In this document: piece after piece, positions 43,931-54,155 of the stretch
Numbering within the stretch: position 1 is the first letter of the stretch
Layout of the letters: every line of letters starts with the position of its first letter
Origin: Fratercula arctica
Taxonomy: Eukaryota; Chordata; Aves; Charadriiformes; Alcidae
Direction of reading: 5' to 3'
Length of the DNA: 64,000 nt
NCBI GenBank assembly: GCA_947846985.1
Contig: CANTUZ010000025.1
Location: 19,962,100 to 20,026,099, forward strand
Made by a program: the position numbers and the translations under genes
Notes under the pieces: model-generated
Database searches by the model: none
What the model was told of the DNA's origin: nothing
The model's input: the letters and a program-made list of their open reading frames with translations, nothing else

Positions 43931-46900
43931 GATGTACTGGGACAGAGAGTGGATCAAAGGGGCCCTCGCCTTCTTTTATGCATTAGACATGTAAATTTTG
44001 TATTTTTTTTGCTGTTTAGCCTTTTAAGTACTGTTAAATTTTCCTGCTGTGAGAGCAATCCAGCCAGAAAAGGAAACTCTCCATCTCACGAGTAGAGCAG
44101 TTGCAGGATGGCAGATAGAGGACATGGATGCACTCCTGCATGTTGATCTCTGACTCCCTCTACCCTTTTTCATATAACTAAAAGCAAAACACCTTCTCCT
44201 GTGTGCCTTTGCCTGTGCTGGGCTGAATCTGCTTTCCCCAGAGGAATTGTCCTCCAATATGAGGAGAGAAAGGAAAAATCTGAATTAATGGATGAATGAA
44301 CGAAGGTTTTCCCCATGCCTGCTCTTGCAGAGCATGTGGTCCACTCATGTAAAGGGACAGTGGCATGAAGCCACATCCAAGATTCACACTTCTCCACCCA
44401 TGAGTCCTAGCTGTCAGAGCAAGGAGAGGCAGGTGGACCAGGCTGTCACCCTGCTGGCAGGGGAGACTGGACCAGGAGGAACCGATGAGCACTCATATTG
44501 TGCATCTGACATAAAGTGAACTGACATTAATTCCATTTCTGTAGGGTAACTTGATTTCAAGCAGAATGTCTTTAACATGACCCATTTGGCTCTGGGTGGG
44601 GGGACAGGAGGAAGAAAGATGTGTAGTGTTCTGGTGCTTCAGAGGACAACAGGGAGCAGGGAATGCCAGGAGGGCTTGGATATCATTTATACTGGATGCA
44701 CTTGGCTCCAGGTGACACAACATCTTCCACTTCAACTTCATCTTCCTCCAGCTTACCTTGTCCAGGAATGAGGGGACCTGGGCGCAAAGCTTGTAGGTCA
44801 TTTCTTTTTGCAGACACATTCCTGGGCAGAAGAGGAATGATTCGGCGAGTGGGTGTTTTGCTGAAGGTGACAGTGAGGTACTGAGCGCTTGTGGCTCCCT
44901 CTGTGAGCTTACCCTGCTGGGGAGCTCAACTGCAGCCGGGGCACCAGCATCACGCAGGATAAAGGGATTATGAACAGCCAAATGTGTTAGCGTTACTTCA
45001 TTTATTATGTTCTCTGCTTTGGGAACATAAAAAGAATGCTACTACATTCATTACAGTGGATTAAGCCATAAGAGATAAAAGCTTGTATAGGCAAATAAAG
45101 ACATGAAATCCAACAATTTAACTTAAAAACAGACAACAAAGAGACATTTCAATTTCCATAGCAATCTTATCATGTAGAAAATCTTCATGTTGGGGCTTTA
45201 AAGGCATCTTAAATTCACAATCATGGCAATACTTACCTATACAGCTAATATTTGCTGAAGCAAAGTTGATCGCTTGTCAGCATCTAGTCCTTTCAATGTA
45301 TAAAAACTAGTAGACTTATGAAAATCAGCTTTTCTTAAATTTTGACTGCATTTTAATCTGCTGTTTGCTAATGTTGCAATTATTTTATATATCTGCATAA
45401 GAGCACCAACATATAAAATAAATAATAAATATATACATTCATCTCTCAATGCTAAGCATGAGCAATAAAATGCTGCTGCTATTCTGCTGAAATATTTTAT
45501 TTTTAAAATAACTGTAGCAGTAGGCTGAACTATCCATGTCTAAAATTGATAGAAGAAATTTCTTCATGTGTAACCAAAATAAATCTCCATGAGACCTGAT
45601 CTTTTCCAAAAATTCTTGTTATTCATTCTGCCAAGTTATCTTAGTATATTTGCATGGGAGGACCAGAGGATTTTGAAATTAGTAGCATGTGACTTACCTT
45701 TGTGCTGAACAAACACTGATGAAGAACTGAAATCCATTGTGGTCTATCTCATTATTTACAACCTTACGAGACAAATGCCATCTCCAGAGTTTTCAGGGAA
45801 GAATCCCATATATTACAGTAAACAATGCAGTTATAGCTGTTGCCAATCTTTTTGTCAGAGAATTAAACTCACTTTACAGCTGCAGGTTGTTGTCAAGACA
45901 AGGACATTACCACTATCCTGATGGGACCGATATATTCTGTTTGTTACGGACTGTCTTAAAAATACATCCCTGGAAGCTTAACTGAGCTTTTGAAAAATAT
46001 CTTAGCTCCAGTGAGTGGAATTGCCTTCGAGCAGCTCTGAGAGATGCTGCAGCTCATCCAGCCTCAGCAGCTGAGCGCTGTCCATAGACAAACAAACCTC
46101 AGAGGACGAATGGGATTTCACGGGCAGACGGAGAACTTGCAGAGCTGCCAGCGCATGTCAGGTGCAGAGATCCTCACTGTGCTGGCTGAGCAGCATGCTG
46201 CACTCACTCACAATCCTGCGGGCTGGCTGCCTGTATCATTGTGCTGTCACCATATGCCTGACGGCAGTTTATCAAATGATGTTTTCAGAGATTACCTATT
46301 TCCTGATTTAACTCCTGCATGGAGAACATAAATAAGCAAGCCATTACTATCTTAGTGTATTAATACTGTGGCAAAGTAATGGAAGATTGGCGAGGAGGAC
46401 TGTAAATACGCTCATCTTGTACCTGGGGTGTTAGAAAACACGTATATCACACTAATCATTGTTTAGTGTTGTGTGCTCGACAAGTAGAACATCTACACTT
46501 AGATAACAGGCGTGTGATGGACTCAGAGGCACCTTATCGAAAATGCTTGAGATTCCTACCCTGTTGTCAGAGAAGATCAAAGCACAGCAGAAAACTATGC
46601 CTGGTCTAGGCAGCAGATAAAGATGATAGCTTTAATATTGTTAATTTACATTATTCTTTAATTTAAGCAAAGTGTACCTGACATTTATGCTATCAGTAGT
46701 TGGGTTTGGGTGGGGTTTCTTTGTTTGTGGGGGGTTTTTTTTGTAATGGAAGAAAGCCCGGGTACAGAAAAGTGATGAAAAGGGAGTAGCAGAAACACAG
46801 AGCTTTTTTTGCATGCTTGTTTGCCTGTGCATCAGCATTTGGCTGTGTGTAGGGCAGTTAACTTTCCTTCTAATAACAGTTCATTAAGTGAGTGCAATCC

Positions 46901-46945
46901 TTTTGGTGAGACCACAGAGAATGGTCTAAACATATATTCAAATGC
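43931..46945. other. Non-coding stretch, no gene seen
   Basis: Short overlapping ORFs on both strands at 44170-44980 show no recognised domain. The rest is AT-rich. No CR1 or LTR ends are supported. Confidence 0.5.
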
Positions 46946-46950
46946 TATGT

Positions 46951-47320
46951 TGTCGTGGTTTAACCCCAGACGATAACTAGGACCATGCAGCTGCTTACTC
47001 ACCCCCCCCCAGTTTGGATGGGGGAGAGAATCAGAAGGGTAAAAGTGAGAAAATTCGTGAGTTGAGATAAATATGACATCATATGCCATGGAATATTTCT
47101 TTTGTCAGTTGGAGTCAGCTGTCACGGCTCCTCCCAACTTTTTGTGCACTCCCGGCCAAGTTGCTGGTGGGGTGGTGTGAGGAGCAGAAAAGGCCTTGAC
47201 TGATTAGCAACAAGCAAAAACATTAGTGTGCTACCAAGACTATTCTCATCCCAAATCCAAAACAGCACTACACCAGCTGCTAGCAAGAAAGTCAACCCCA
47301 TCCCAGCCGAAACCATGATA
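46951..47320 (-). repeat. 3' LTR of provirus C, 370 bp (internal deletion)
   Basis: Plus-strand start TGTCGTGGTTTAACCCC and end AACCATGATA, where the last bases have drifted from GACA. Relative to the 5' LTR it lacks ~200 bp after GAGTTGAGATAAA (near 47070). A poly-C run of about ten bases lies at 47002-47011. Confidence 0.85.
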
Positions 47321-48015
47321 TTATTCGCCCCTTAATCCATACCATTTACGTCATGCTCACGTCCCACACTATCCAATACATCGTCGTTAACCACTGCCCC
47401 CCTTCCTATCCTTTAATATAATACAATACACAGATATTGTTCCTTTAGTCTGTGGACCACCCATGTGAAATATCTGTAAAATGTCCATAAATGTCAACAA
47501 AATGTCCATTGAGCTCATTTAGTCCATGACTTTGAGCTCCATCTGTCATAACAGACTTTCAGGGTAGGAGAGATGGTGTGTTGTGTTGCGTGGAGTTACT
47601 GGGCACCAAAGCCAGCTCAGGTTGGGTCACTGCTGCACTTGCACTCTTCTTGTAAGGCTTGTTCTCCGTTGGTTCAGGTGGTTCCTGCTGTAGAAATTCC
47701 TATAACATGCAACTCAAATCATGGGTTACAACAATTTAAAGGTATTTCCATTACAATCTCCACTCCTGGTCCCTTTGTGCCAGGTCATAGGGTTTAACAT
47801 TGCAATGAACTCCTACCCTTGCTCCTAGCCTGGCTAGCAACAAGGGGTTCCTGCTATAGTAATTCCCGTAACATGCAACTCAAATCCTGGGTTTAACTTT
47901 ACTCCCAGTTTCTCTACCTCCCCCCACCCCGAGCGGCAGAGGGGGATGGGGAATGGGAGTTGTGGTCAGTTTACACACTTTTCTGCCAATCCTTCCTCCT
48001 CAGGAGGAGGACTCC

Positions 48016-48381
48016 TCACATTTTTCCCTTGCTCCAGTGTGGGGTCCCACCTACGGGCTGCAGTTCTTCACGAACTGCTCCAGCATGAGTCCCTTTTTTC
48101 GAGCATCCACCTGCTCCGGTGTTAACTTCCATGGGCTGTGGCGGGACAGCCTGCCTCACCATGGTCTTCGCTGTGGGCTGCAGAGGAATCTCTGCTCTGG
48201 CGCCTGGAGCACCTCCTCCCCCTTCTTCTTCACTGATCTTAGTATCTGCAGAGTTGTTTTGATTTGAGTTCACATTGGAGTTCCAGCCTGTCCAGTACAA
48301 CAGCACAGAAAACAGCAATGCCCTGGCTATCTGCCAGCTCAGGTGCATTGCCATTGCTGTTATCAAAATGTTCCCAGGCAC
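48016..48381 (-). pseudogene. gag-like N-terminal fragment of provirus C
   Basis: 121 codons starting MPGNILIT, with a hydrophobic segment in the first ~35 residues (ARALLFSVLLYW), then an acidic Glu/Gly-rich and Ala/Pro-rich tail. It sits where provirus A has its gag start with a similar hydrophobic N-terminus. There is no capsid block. The fragment stops near 48016, and the following ~700 bp to the 3' LTR are non-coding. Confidence 0.4.
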
Positions 48382-48577
48382 AGCACATTAAGATGATAAG
48401 TACTAAAGTAAAAGCAAAAAACAGCTACTAAGGAGCACTAGACTCTAATATACAGAAAGGCAAGCAAGCCCCATGGCAAGCATAGAAGCCTGCCAATTCA
48501 TATCTAAATAGCAATAACAGCTATAAATTCAGTCTAGCACATTCTAATCAAACCTGTCATTATCTCGAACCCTTCGG

Positions 48578-48595
48578 GCCCCACATTGAGTGCCA
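48578..48595 (-). other. Primer-binding site, worn tRNA-Lys type (provirus C)
   Basis: Minus-strand TGGCACTCAATGTGGGGC, 8 nt from the 5' LTR, with three changes relative to the tRNA-Lys (CUU) complement. Position and spacing match proviruses A and B. Confidence 0.7.
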
Positions 48596-48603
48596 AAAAG
48601 GAC

Positions 48604-49173
48604 TGTCGTAGTTTAACCCCGTCTGGCAACTGAGCACCATGCAGCCACTTGCTCACTCTCCCTTGGTGGGATGGTAGAGAGAATCAGAAGGATCAAAGTG
48701 AGAAAACTCATGGATTGAGATAAAGACAGTCTAATAAGTAAAACAAAAGCCGTGTGCACAACAAAAGCAAAATAAGGAATTCATTCACTGCTTCCCATCA
48801 GCAGGCAGGTGTTCAGATGTCTCCAGGAAAGCAGGGCTCCATCATGCCTAATGGTTACTTGGGAAGACAAAATGCCGTGACTCCAAACATCTTCCCCTTC
48901 CTTCTTCCCCCAGCTTTATATAGTGAGCATGACATCATATGGCATGGAATATTCCTTTGGTCAGTTGGGGTCAGCTGTCCTGGCTGTGTCCCCTCCCACT
49001 TTCTTGTGCACCCCAGCCAGGGGTGGTGTGACGAGCAGAAAAGGCCTTGATTGCTTAGCAACAACCAAAAACATTAGTGGGCTACCAAGACTATTCTCAT
49101 CCCAAATCTAAAACATAGCACTACACTATCTGCTAGCAAGAAACTCAACCCTATCCCAGCTGAAACCATGACA
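48604..49173 (-). repeat. 5' LTR of provirus C, 570 bp
   Basis: Plus-strand TGTCGTAGTTTAACCCC...GAAACCATGACA. It contains the ~200-bp section missing from the other LTR. A minus-strand TATATAAAGC lies near 48922-48913. Confidence 0.87.
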
Positions 49174-49178
49174 TATGT

Positions 49179-49768
49179 AAATGTTATTTACTGGGGCGCA
49201 GAGCAGGGCTAAAGACTGGCATTGCGAGACTGAGAGATCATCAGTGCTGACAGCACCTGCTCTGTGCCACATTGCTATCACAAACATAGATTCAGCTTAC
49301 ATATCTGCTCTTCTGCTGCTGCAGAGGACATTGGCAAGTGGGCAAGGGCTCTGCATCCATTTTTCACCCCTGACAGAGTGAGTGCTTTGGAGGAAGCATG
49401 ATCTGCTTTTGCAAAGCGCTTGGAGCATCAGCGCCCTCGCCTGTAAGGAGCACTGCCAGGAGACAGCATCGCAGAGACAGCAGTGCTGAGGTAAAGTGTT
49501 TCCCTTTCTTCACGGATGTTAGCAAGCCTGAAAGTTTACACCCTCAGTATTGCTTGGTAAGCATGTAATCTAGTGAATGGAAGTCAAAATGAACAAAGGG
49601 ATACCTTCACTTTCAGTTCCTAATAAAATCCAGTAATAATTTAATTATAAAGTATTTCAAGTATCTTGCTATATATAAATTAACTACTGATGGGATTTGG
49701 ATCTGCATCCTCAATGTTGGGAGTGTTATCACCTAGCTCAGATGTGTGAGGAGAAGTTGGGCCCTTAC
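49179..49768. other. Non-coding gap, no gene seen
   Basis: Mixed-composition sequence between provirus C and the next LTR. No coding block is recognised. Confidence 0.5.
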
Positions 49769-49773
49769 CCAGG

Positions 49774-50538
49774 TGTCCTGGTTTGAGGAAACAGAACCAA
49801 CTTTCTGTTCAGTAATTTTACTTTTTAGCAAAGCCTCTTCTAACTCTCTGAAATTTACAGCGTATTGTGCAGAAAACTGTTCATTCTCAGAGTGATAAGA
49901 CCTATGTTTATAGTTAATGCCAAGGAATGGTATGCAGAGAGGCTCTTGCTTATACTTATTGCTATTACAACCAAGGTCAGCTAATTTCATTATTTGCCCT
50001 GTTAGAGGGTGGGAAGCGGAAAAGCGTAGAGGGGTCCCACCTGCAGGGAGGAGCAGACAGGACAGGTGACCCAAAATTGACCAACAGGGGTATTCCATCC
50101 CATCTGCCCCATGCTCAGTATAAAAGCTGAGGGATCAAAGGGTCACCTCTCTTTCTTCAATGGCTGACGTCCGAGGAGGACCCTGTCTGTTCGTCTGCCT
50201 TTGATCTCGATCCGTGTGTTCCTGACTCCAGATCTAGAATCCAGTTCCCACCCGTTGCTGAGTCCAGTCTGGGTCTTCCCCAGTGCCTGCCGGTGACGTC
50301 ATCCTGGGAGCTTGATACGGTTTTGTATATACTGTAAAATTAGTATTTCCTTTTTATTATTAATATTTCATTAAAGTAGTTTAGTTTCTTCTAAACTTGT
50401 AAATCTCTCTATCTCTCCTCCTACTCTCTTTGGAGCAAGAGGTGGTGGAGAGCATCTATCGTCTGTCATTGGCTGATCCAGCCCAAACCACAACAGATTA
50501 TCGGCGCCCAACATGGGGCTTGAACCCAAACCACAACA
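49774..50538 (+). mobile_element. LTR plus primer-site remnant, CCAGG duplication
   Basis: The LTR 49774-50495 (722 bp) runs TGTCCTGG...AACCACAACA, with TATAAAA at 50119-50125 and ATTAAA at 50370-50375. It is followed by 29 nt holding a tRNA-Lys-like primer site (CGGCGCCCAACATGGGGC, 50502-50519, and TTGAACCC). A second copy of the last 14 nt of the LTR (CCCAAACCACAACA, 50525-50538) then ends the element. CCAGG is duplicated at 49769-49773 and 50539-50543. The interior was removed by a deletion that left the primer site, so this is not an ordinary solo LTR. Confidence 0.82.
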
Positions 50539-50543
50539 CCAGG

Positions 50544-51397
50544 CACAAGGATTCAGCTGTGCTCTCTGGTGGGGACTGATCCGGGGTCCACCCAAATGAG
50601 AATCTCCATTAAAATGTCAGCAGATAAAGAGTGACTAGAGAAAGAAAATAAAGTCAGAGCTACATTTTAGAGGTTCCAACGTGAAATGTAAGATAGAGTG
50701 AGGATCTGTTCTACACTGCTCCCTGCATTATAAGGCCAAATACACCCTCTACTAAGTCAATATGAATTTTTGCCCTTCACTTCAATGTGATCAGGGCATC
50801 TGCCATGGTATGAGTGTTTGGGCTATCACTAGCATTCTGTGAGACAAATTTAGTAAAAACCCAATCACACCTGAGAGTCCACTCTGTAATTAGAGTTTAA
50901 CTGTTTTTTTGGGTATTGTTTCCCCAAATGATAACCTGTTTTTAATTAACTAAACCAATTTTTTAATTTTTCTCAGACTGATTGTTGTGCCCACTTCAGA
51001 AGGAGTGAGGAGTCTCCCACTGAGTTTACCTTACTGTGTTGTAGCTTTCTCTCACTGTCCAAAGACTTCTTCACAATATTTTCAGGTCTAAAACTACTTT
51101 CAGTACCTCTGGCATGGTATAAGACCAATTTGAAGAGCCTGGCGGTGTGGACCAGACAGCTGTTCAAGTGGAAGAACAAAAGGTGTGGGTGCGGAGACCT
51201 GCCCAAGCAGGAGAGTCAAAATACAGGTGTGTCTGTCCTGGGTACACACTCATGTCTGTGACACCAGGGAGCTGGAGCTGGGGTGTGTCACATTTGTGAT
51301 ATTACACAGGTAGAGGGAAATTTATGTTCAAACCCTTGCTTTTTTTTTTAATTTTTAGTGGTTTTGTATTCTGTTATTGGTTGCTCTACAAGATAAC
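50544..51397. other. Non-coding gap, no gene seen
   Basis: AT-rich with short ORFs only. Nothing recognised. Confidence 0.5.
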
Positions 51398-51640
51398 ATA
51401 AGATAAAAAAAGATGTCTGTTCCAGGTCAGATCAAAAGTTCATCTAGCCCGGTAACCGCAGTGTCTAAATAGCACTAACCAGCAGCTGTCTGGTGAACTG
51501 CAGGACAAGTGTGTAGTGATATTTCCTCTGAGCACTCCCTCCGTCTCCAGCAATTTTAAGATCGTGGCCTACTCAGTACAGAAGTCTCTAAGGCAGTCCT
51601 GTGATTCTGCAGAGTTCCAGTAGATGGTGGGGTGGGATCA
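51398..51640 (+). repeat. Ancient CR1/L3-like interspersed repeat remnant
   Basis: AAGATAACATAAGATAAAAA is followed by GTTCCAGGTCAGATCAAAAG and TTCATCTAGCCCGGTAACC. This resembles the start of old amniote repeats with a GGTCAGACCAAAGGTCCATCTAGCCCAG-like block, recalled from family knowledge. Both ends are diffuse. Confidence 0.45.
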
Positions 51641-52838
51641 GCACTTGGCTCTTTGAAACAGCAGAAACAGCTCTTAAGTACAGACACTTGCATTGTTTTT
51701 CTGTTAAATCCTTTTAAACAGAGGAAGAAAAGTTTGTTTGTGGGAAGGTGGTGATCTCTGACCTTATGCAGTGGATTAAGAATACCTGCAAATTAATAAG
51801 TCCCGTTCCAGTTATCAAATGATAGTACAGAGCATGACTAATTATCTATGAATGGTAAGCTTTGAGAGCCTCACTGTAAACCTTTGTGATTGTAAGTTTT
51901 CATTGGTAAAATACATGAAAAGCTTAACGTATTTTTACCTCTTTGACTCCAAAATGCTCTATATTAAACCAGATAAGCTAGTCATTTAAAGGTAGATAGC
52001 AAATTACAGGTGGGCCGAAAACAGTATCAGGAAGAGTGGATCAAAAAGACAAAACAGACTGACTAGTGTATCTCACTATAGTTAAAAGGCAAAGGGATAA
52101 AGTTACCCCTTGCAGCGCTGAATCAGGAGAAGGCAACTGCCTCTTCCCCAGTGGTCGGGGATGTACACATTAGGAATCCAAGTCTTGCTGTGCCACTGAC
52201 TTGCTGGGACAGTTAGGTCATCTCATCTTCGTATTGGATTCAGAGTAATAATACCTGATGGAGGCTTGAATGTCTTTTCAAGGCTATTTGCACCATTCTG
52301 CTTTTGTGTGTTTGCTGTACCAGTTTTCCTATGAAACAGAAAGCCAGGCTAGTGAGGAGAGTGTCAGCCTTTCTGAGAGCACTGCCTGCCATAGCAACAG
52401 TTGTGTCCAGACTATGGAATGGGATACTTGGATGACACTACTTGGCAGTGTAACAAATCCAAGCAGGCACAACTTAACAGAAAACAGGAAATTTGACTGA
52501 GAATTCAATTCTTAGAGGAATTGGTTAGTAATTACTTCATCCCCTGCTTCTGGGCACTTTTTTATTATGTGAAAGGCAAATATAAAGCATCCAGTCCAAT
52601 TAGCTTTGGTTGTAGAAACAACAGGAATCTATTTATTGTGTCATAGGATTATTATATCACACAAATCTCCTCTGTTCCTCATTAACACTTACAATATACT
52701 GATATCAGCCAGCCACTGTTCTTCTTTTTTCTATCGCAAGCTGTGGAAGCACATACCTTCTTTCTAGTCCTGTATCTTTCAATCCGTTTCTCTGCTTCTT
52801 AATGCAGAAAACAGAGCACAATAACAAGATTAAATCCC
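51641..52838. other. Non-coding gap, no gene seen
   Basis: AT-rich. An open frame of 76 codons at 52270-52500 has no recognised domain. Confidence 0.5.
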
Positions 52839-53343
52839 TGTAACGGGATCTTTTTTAAAGATTCCAACATACAAACCAGAGCTCACACAAAGGAAAAAAG
52901 TTAACTCAGCTTTATTGCGAAGCCTTGCTAAGAAGTTCCCAAATGTCCCAAAAGCTACTTAAGAGAGTCTTACCACCCCATAGACCGTAGTAGCACCATC
53001 GAGCAGCAGGATAACGAGGAGCCACATTGGTACGGCAGAGGGAGGTAGGCACGGCCCTTGCCATAGATCGTAGTAGCACCGCTGAGCAGTAGAATAACGA
53101 GGAGCCAAATCGGTACGGCAGAGGGAGGCAGGCACAGCTCTTTCAGGGTGTCCCCTGTATCTTCAAAGTGCACTCATGTCTCTCTCACCCTCTCCGGCCC
53201 GAGACAGCCCCCTTATATCCTGCCCCGGATTGAGTGGAAAAGTACAGGCTAGGGTCGCTACATGCATGGTCAGCGCATGCAGCGAGCCTCACCAGCCTCA
53301 TGATCCAGCTTTGCTAACAGCAGCTGTCTGATACCTGACTACA
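52839..53343 (-). repeat. Solo LTR, 505 bp, with duplicated R segment
   Basis: On the minus strand TGTAGTCAGG...CCCGTTACA. TATA-like GATATAAGG is near 53220-53212 and AATAAA at 52916-52911, in correct order. An 83-bp tandem duplication lies between them. No internal retroviral sequence is attached and no matching target duplication was found, so the ends may be off by a few bases. It is a different family from the ERV-L-like LTRs. Confidence 0.65.
52979..53140. repeat. 83-bp tandem duplication inside the LTR
   Basis: Unit 1 begins CATAGACCGTAGTAGCACC at 52979, unit 2 CATAGATCGTAGTAGCACC at 53062. Both contain AACGAGGAGCCA and GGTACGGCAGAGGGAGG. The units differ at a handful of positions, so the duplication is not recent. 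It lies between TATA and polyadenylation signal, that is, in the transcribed R region. Confidence 0.9.
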
Positions 53344-53715
53344 TTGTTGTACTCCCTTCTTGTTATCTTCTTCTTTGAAGGTCAGGTTCTCATGGACACA
53401 CACATAGTTTTTGCAGCAACAGTACTGAGTTCCTTTTTCTTGGCATGTATACTGGGTTTGGTTCAACTAGTAATTTTCCGTCGTGTCTCACTCGGACCAT
53501 CCTCTATTATCCCCTACACAATCCCACACCCATATCTTTATATAGTATTCTTTCTAACAGTTTCACTTTCATATAAAGATGGGTGTTTCTGTGCTAGAGC
53601 AAGTGCATGTCTTAGGGATGCTGGTCCCTCCTGTCTGACCTATGAAAACCTAGAAATTGCTTACAGCCCTTACCCAGACATCTCACCATCTGTCTGGCAT
53701 AGTGGGGAAGTTGTT

Positions 53716-54155
53716 AATGGTATTCCATCCCATCTGCATCACGCTCAGTATAAAAGCTGAGGGATCAAAGGGTCAAGTCTCTTTCTTCAATGGCCAATGT
53801 CCGAGGAGGACCCTGCCTGTTCGTCTGCCTTTGATCCTGATCCGAGCATTCCTGACTCCAGATGCAGAATTCAGCTCCTGTCTGTCGCTAAGTCCAGTCT
53901 GGGAATTTCCCTGTGCGTGCTGGTGACATGATCATCATCCTGGGAGCTGGATACGGTTTTGTATATATTGTATAGTTTTAAAAAAATTTTTATTATTCTA
54001 TTATTATTTACTATTTCCTTATTTTTTATTATTTTCATTAAAGTAATTTAGTTCATTTTTCTGAAGTCGTAAATCTCCTTATCTCTTTCTCTCCTCTCCT
54101 TGGGGGGGGAGGGCCATCTGTCAGTCTGATTGGCCAATCCAGCCAAACCATGACA
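53716..54155 (+). repeat. LTR fragment related to the LTR at 49774
   Basis: From GGTATTCCATCCCATCTGC it matches the second half of the LTR at 49774-50495, including CAGTATAAAAGCTGAGGGAT (TATAAAA at 53749-53755), GTCCGAGGAGGACCCTG and the end CCAGCCAAACCATGACA. The first half of that LTR is not recognisable upstream. The sequence after the end (GATCAATAGAATC) lacks a primer-binding site, so it is not attached to a provirus. Confidence 0.72.

Larger units (their letters stand above)
46951..49173 (-). mobile_element. Provirus C: short ERV-L-like element with minimal coding
   Basis: LTRs at 46951-47320 and 48604-49173 flank a ~1.28-kb interior. TATGT is duplicated at 46946-46950 and 49174-49178. 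The interior has a tRNA-Lys-like primer site, a short gag-like start (48381-48016) and a polypurine tract, but no protease, RT, RNase H or integrase. It is either a deleted copy or a non-autonomous element mobilised by relatives. Confidence 0.85.
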
